DNA of 37,446 nt from Symbiodinium natans. Its lineage: Eukaryota; Sar; Dinophyceae; Suessiales; Symbiodiniaceae. The stretch spans positions 345,001 through 382,446 of the forward strand of contig CAJNDS010002518.1 of the NCBI GenBank assembly GCA_905221605.1, read 5' to 3'. Made by a program: the position numbers and the translations under genes. The notes below the pieces were generated by a model that made no database searches, was not told the origin of the DNA, and saw only the letters and a program-made list of their open reading frames with translations. How positions within the stretch are numbered: the stretch's first letter is position 1; the number at the start of each line of letters is the position of its first letter. Below, piece after piece: positions 35,089-37,446 of this stretch.

Positions 35089-35139
35089 AAATTCCGGAAA
35101 ACCCCATAAGGTTTCTGAGTGGGCAGGTATGCTTTGCAG

Positions 35140-35229
35140 CGTTCGCGCGAAGCCGCGCTGAAAGCCGAGGGCAGGAGGAACCTGGAGAGGCCTTCCGAGC
35201 CGAGCAGGCCGTCCATGCTTAGAAGCAAG
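35140..35229 (+). CDS. 30-codon exon with telomere-unit donor
   Basis: TATGCTTTGCAG| then RSREAALKAEGRRNLERPSE and PSRPSMLRSK, ending AAG|GTTTAGGG. Exactly 90 nt, phase 0 on both sides. Basic and helical. The upstream intron would contain the element at 34914 and its array; the downstream one starts with telomere-like units. Confidence 0.55.
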
Positions 35230-35288
35230 GTTTAGGGTTTAGGGTGAAGGGTTTAGGGTTTAGGGTGAAGGGTTTAGGGTTTAGGGTT
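35230..35288 (+). repeat. intron-borne telomere-like array with GTGAAGGG variants
   Basis: TTTAGGG units with two GGTGAAGGGTTTAGGG interruptions in register. Confidence 0.95.
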
Positions 35289-35316
35289 GTTCCGTGTTAG
35301 GCGACCTTCCTTACAG

Positions 35317-35399
35317 AACAACTTGCAAGACTGGACCCCAAAAAGCTGGCTGAGAAGCCCCCAGCCGAATTCAACAGCAGAAATAGAATTATCAACTAG
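35317..35399 (+). CDS. exon candidate with two possible frames
   Basis: CCTTCCTTACAG| is a strong acceptor. One frame (phase 0 from the previous exon) gives NNLQDWTPKSWLRSPQPNST. The other gives QLARLDPKKLAEKPPAEFNS, which looks more natural but needs a different junction. The border after 35390 is unknown. Confidence 0.4.
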
Positions 35400-35495
35400 A
35401 GGGGTTCGGAAATAAGTACTACCAATATTCCCTTCTGGTCCCCATATATAATCGTACTGTAATAACCCCCAAAACTCTGTTCTAATCTTATCAAC

Positions 35496-35612
35496 ATGGG
35501 GATCCAAGGCTGCAGAAGAAAACGGCCATTGACTTTAAAGCAGCTTGGGCATAGCGCCCCTGGGAGGTCCGACCCTCCCGAGACAGCCACTCAGACGGAA
35601 CTGCAGGCCTGA
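35496..35612 (+). CDS. 38-codon ORF or terminal exon
   Basis: MGIQGCRRKRPLTLKQLGHS then PGRSDPPETATQTELQA, TGA at 35610. CTGCAG inside it (35513) could be an acceptor, so the ATG may not be the true start. A TTTAGGG array starts at its stop. Confidence 0.35.
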   Translation: MGIQGCRRKRPLTLKQLGHSAPGRSDPPETATQTELQA

Positions 35613-35653
35613 GTTTAGGGTTTAGGGCTTAGGGCTTAGGGTTTAGGGCTTAC
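35613..35653 (+). repeat. short telomere-like array
   Basis: Five TTTAGGG/CTTAGGG units. Confidence 0.9.
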
Positions 35654-35785
35654 AGTAGGGCTGACCAAGCCATCATTGTGTGGGTACGGGAGGGGGGGTG
35701 GGGGGGCGTTGAGCTAGCAGGGGGCATTAGCGCCCCCCATACGTGCTTTTGCCCCAGCCCGACATCAACACTTCCTGATACAGCC

Positions 35786-35813
35786 AATATATATATATAT
35801 ACATATACAGAAA
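35786..35813. repeat. TA microsatellite
   Basis: CAATATATATATATATACATATACAG. Confidence 0.9.
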
Positions 35814-35867
35814 CCACTAACCGTCACTCACCACATCATTACCTCCACTCATACATCAACGATAGAA

Positions 35868-36478
35868 CTATACAACCAACAATCCGCAGTCAAGCGTTTC
35901 CAGAACTTCGGGTTTGCGGGTAGCAACAGCGGGCTGTGGAGGTAGAATGTGCATGGAATAGTCTCCACTTCCTAGACTCTGCATGTACCGAAGAATTGCC
36001 CTATCAGTTCCGAACCTTCTCATGAGCTCATACCCTTCTACTCTATTCTTTAAATGGTTTCATTTTGCTGTTCCTATCCAAAAGCCTATCCGTTTTATCA
36101 TTCTTAAAAATACTTGACCTTTCTAAAATCATCAGCTCTTGTAATGGCCATATCCACTCGCGGGACACCAAACGCGACAACTCCCATTCGTGAACTGTAC
36201 TGGTTGTCTTCCTAGTCTCCCCTTGGAGGCTATGGCAAGTAATACAGTAATCATACCTGATGCGTTTAGGGCTTAGGGTTTAGGGTATCTAAATGTTCCC
36301 TATCCGCCTTGAATTTCTCGCCGCTGCGTATGTTCTCTAAATCAAATATCCCGGTTATAACATCTTTACAAATCTCTCTAGAATTCACATTAAAACTCCG
36401 CTTTCTCATTTTCTTATACAACCTACATACCAAAACCTCTCCTACTTCAGAATCACTAGTTTTACCTAAGCCTCCTCT
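35868..36478 (-). pseudogene. AT-rich broken coding relic on the minus strand, unknown protein
   Basis: Three adjoining minus-strand frames look like one protein. Piece 1 (36478-36287): GGLGKTSDSEVGEVLVCRLY, then VNSREICKDVITGIFDLENI. Piece 2 (36255-36043): YDYCITCHSLQGETRKTTST, then EWELSRLVSREWIWPLQELM. Piece 3 (36053-35868): RVEGYELMRRFGTDRAILRY, then MHILPPQPAVATRKPEVLET, with a stop at 35868. Pieces 1 and 2 are separated only by a telomere-like insert (36265-36287). Pieces 2 and 3 are separated by a one-base frame change in CATTTAAAG near 36050. Codons are A/T-rich, unlike the plus-strand exons. It could be a decayed integrated element or transferred gene, or a gene with a telomere-bearing intron plus a sequencing error. 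No family is recognised. Confidence 0.5.
36265..36287 (+). repeat. short telomere-like insert
   Basis: GTTTAGGGCTTAGGGTTTAG plus GGT, interrupting the minus-strand coding relic. Confidence 0.9.
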
Positions 36479-36489
36479 TTAGCTAGAAT

Positions 36490-36650
36490 TTAGGATTTTG
36501 GGTTTGGGGTTTAGGGTTGCCCACCGCGGTTGCTCGAAGTTCTACATTGACTAATGGAGGTTTGTGCAGGACCCATAGCTTCGATCAACCCGCACTTGTC
36601 AAGAGGGCTTTAGGGTTTAGGGTTTAAGGGTTTTAGGGTTTAGGTGTTTC
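36490..36650 (+). repeat. scattered TTTAGGG units
   Basis: Two small clusters (36490-36520 and 36606-36647) with unique sequence between. Confidence 0.8.
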
Positions 36651-36671
36651 TTTCATACTCAAGCATCGCAG

Positions 36672-36740
36672 GGGCAGTGGCAACCTGTCGCGGCGCAGTC
36701 GCTGGTGGCTCAGCATGCTTCCAATTCAGGCAGCAGCTGA
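36672..36740 (+). CDS. short exon candidate
   Basis: CATCGCAG| then GQWQPVAAQSLVAQHASNSG and SS, TGA at 36738. Gln/Ala-rich. An internal TTCAG could be an acceptor for another frame (AAAEGKGRFENR). Confidence 0.35.
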   Translation, partial: GQWQPVAAQSLVAQHASNSGSS

Positions 36741-36764
36741 AGGAAAAGGTCGCTTTGAAAATCG

Positions 36765-36905
36765 GCCGTAAGCCCTAGAAACCCTTGAGCCCTGTCAAAT
36801 GGGCTACAGGCCCTAGAAACCCTTAAGCCCTATAAGCCTTGTAAAAATACCGATACGCCCTAAGAACCCTTATAAGCCCTATATGCCTTGCAAACCCTAC
36901 ACCTG
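36765..36905. repeat. tandem CCCTAGAAACCCTTGAGCCC units
   Basis: GCCCTAGAAACCCTT(A/G)AGCC and CCCTATAAGCCTTG units in a loosely tandem array, probably decayed telomere-like sequence. Confidence 0.7.
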
Positions 36906-36940
36906 CCGGCTCTTTGAAGCAACCCAGGCCGTCCTTGCAG

Positions 36941-37069
36941 GCGTACTTGCCATCCTCCGCCCTTGCGACCAGAGCGGAGCCACTGACCCTGCGTCAAGCT
37001 GAGTTTTGTTCGGGGCGATGTCCGAGTCACTTCTTGGATGAATTCTCGTCGGGGTTGATTGGTAGCATG
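36941..37069 (+). CDS. 43-codon exon candidate
   Basis: GTCCTTGCAG| then [40 protein letters not shown] and GSM, ending ATG|GTCCC, phase 0 both ends. Good protein character. The following intron would begin with the microsatellite at 37079. Confidence 0.5.
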
Positions 37070-37078
37070 GTCCCTTTG

Positions 37079-37446
37079 TCTGTGTGTGTGTGTGTGTGTG
37101 TGTGTTTGTGTGTGGGTGGGGTGGGTGGGTGGGCGGGCGGGCGGGCGGGCGGGCGGGCGGGCGGCCGTGGGTGTGTGCGTGTGTGCGTGTGTGCGTGTGT
37201 GCGTGTGTGCGTGTGTGCGTGTGTGCGTGTGTGCGTGTGTGCGCGTGTGTGCGCGTGTGTGCGCGTGTGTGCGCGTGTGTGCGCGTGTGTGCGCGTGTGT
37301 GCGCGTGTGTGCGTGTGAGCGTGTGCGTGTGTGCGCGTGTGCGTGTGTGCCGGGTGTGGTGCGCGCGTGTGCGCAGTTGTTGGCGTGTGTGCTCGTGTGC
37401 GGCCCGGTGTGCGCGTAGTGCGGGGTGTGCGTGTGGTGCCGGGTGT
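37079..37446 (+). repeat. GT / GGGC / GTGTGC(GC) microsatellite at the window end
   Basis: (GT)13, GGGTG and (GGGC)8 blocks, then long alternating GTGTGC and GTGTGCGC units to the window edge. Cys/Val/Arg-rich frames here are artefacts. Confidence 0.97.

Noticed and set aside
37059-37418. Cys/Val-rich frames at the right edge
   Set aside because: Translation of GT/GC microsatellite.
1-37446. CRISPR array, tRNA, rRNA, bacterial promoters or terminators
   Set aside because: Repeats are telomere-like, microsatellite or satellite without spacer structure; no cloverleaf or rRNA core motif was recognised, and the gene architecture is eukaryotic.

Overview
The window looks like dinoflagellate nuclear DNA, most like the Suessiales/Symbiodiniaceae. 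This rests on dozens of interstitial arrays of the plant/dinoflagellate-type telomere unit TTTAGGG/CCCTAAA, very intron-rich genes made of 15-60 codon exons, introns that appear to start with GC or GA as well as GT and end in AG before a G, GC-rich codons next to AT-rich microsatellites, and two protein types frequent in these algae (a jelly-roll/lipoyl-like membrane protein and a JmjC protein). No rRNA, tRNA, CRISPR or bacterial-type operon was seen. The genus is not resolvable. All exon borders are my own readings by eye from acceptor/donor motifs, reading phase and protein character; none is backed by RNA data.

Layout. 1-6.4 kb: telomere-like array, GT microsatellite, one exon candidate followed by a small inverted-repeat element, and a degenerate ~105-bp satellite (2.97-4.06 kb, with an outlying copy near 0.9 kb). 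6.46-7.67 kb: a JmjC-domain gene in four exons; its 105-bp second intron is itself a copy of a dispersed short inverted-repeat family, flanked by a 7-bp direct repeat (introner-like). 8.65-13.6 kb: about 5 kb of G-rich nested satellite, interrupted by an 88-bp MITE-like element, then TA and AAT microsatellites. 14-19 kb: scattered exon candidates, convergent telomere-like arrays and AT-rich DNA. 19.3-23.6 kb: a chain of short Ala/Pro/Lys/Glu-rich exons whose introns are packed with telomere-like repeats; the last four exons join in a consistent phase to a basic C-terminus ending at 23623. 25.6-30.6 kb: the best gene, at least eight exons predicting a two-pass membrane protein with a jelly-roll domain, a lysine-less lipoyl-like domain and three cytosolic PDZ-like domains split by introns. 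31-35.6 kb: more short phase-compatible exons separated by telomere-like arrays and inverted-repeat elements. 35.87-36.48 kb, minus strand: an AT-rich broken coding relic. 36.9-37.4 kb: one exon candidate and a GT/GC-rich microsatellite running off the end.

The main theme is intron biology. Almost every telomere-like array lies between exon candidates; in at least three places the telomere unit itself seems to supply the 5' splice site (exon|GTTTAG), and a family of ~85-105 bp inverted-repeat elements also sits in introns, sometimes with telomere-like units inserted in or beside them.
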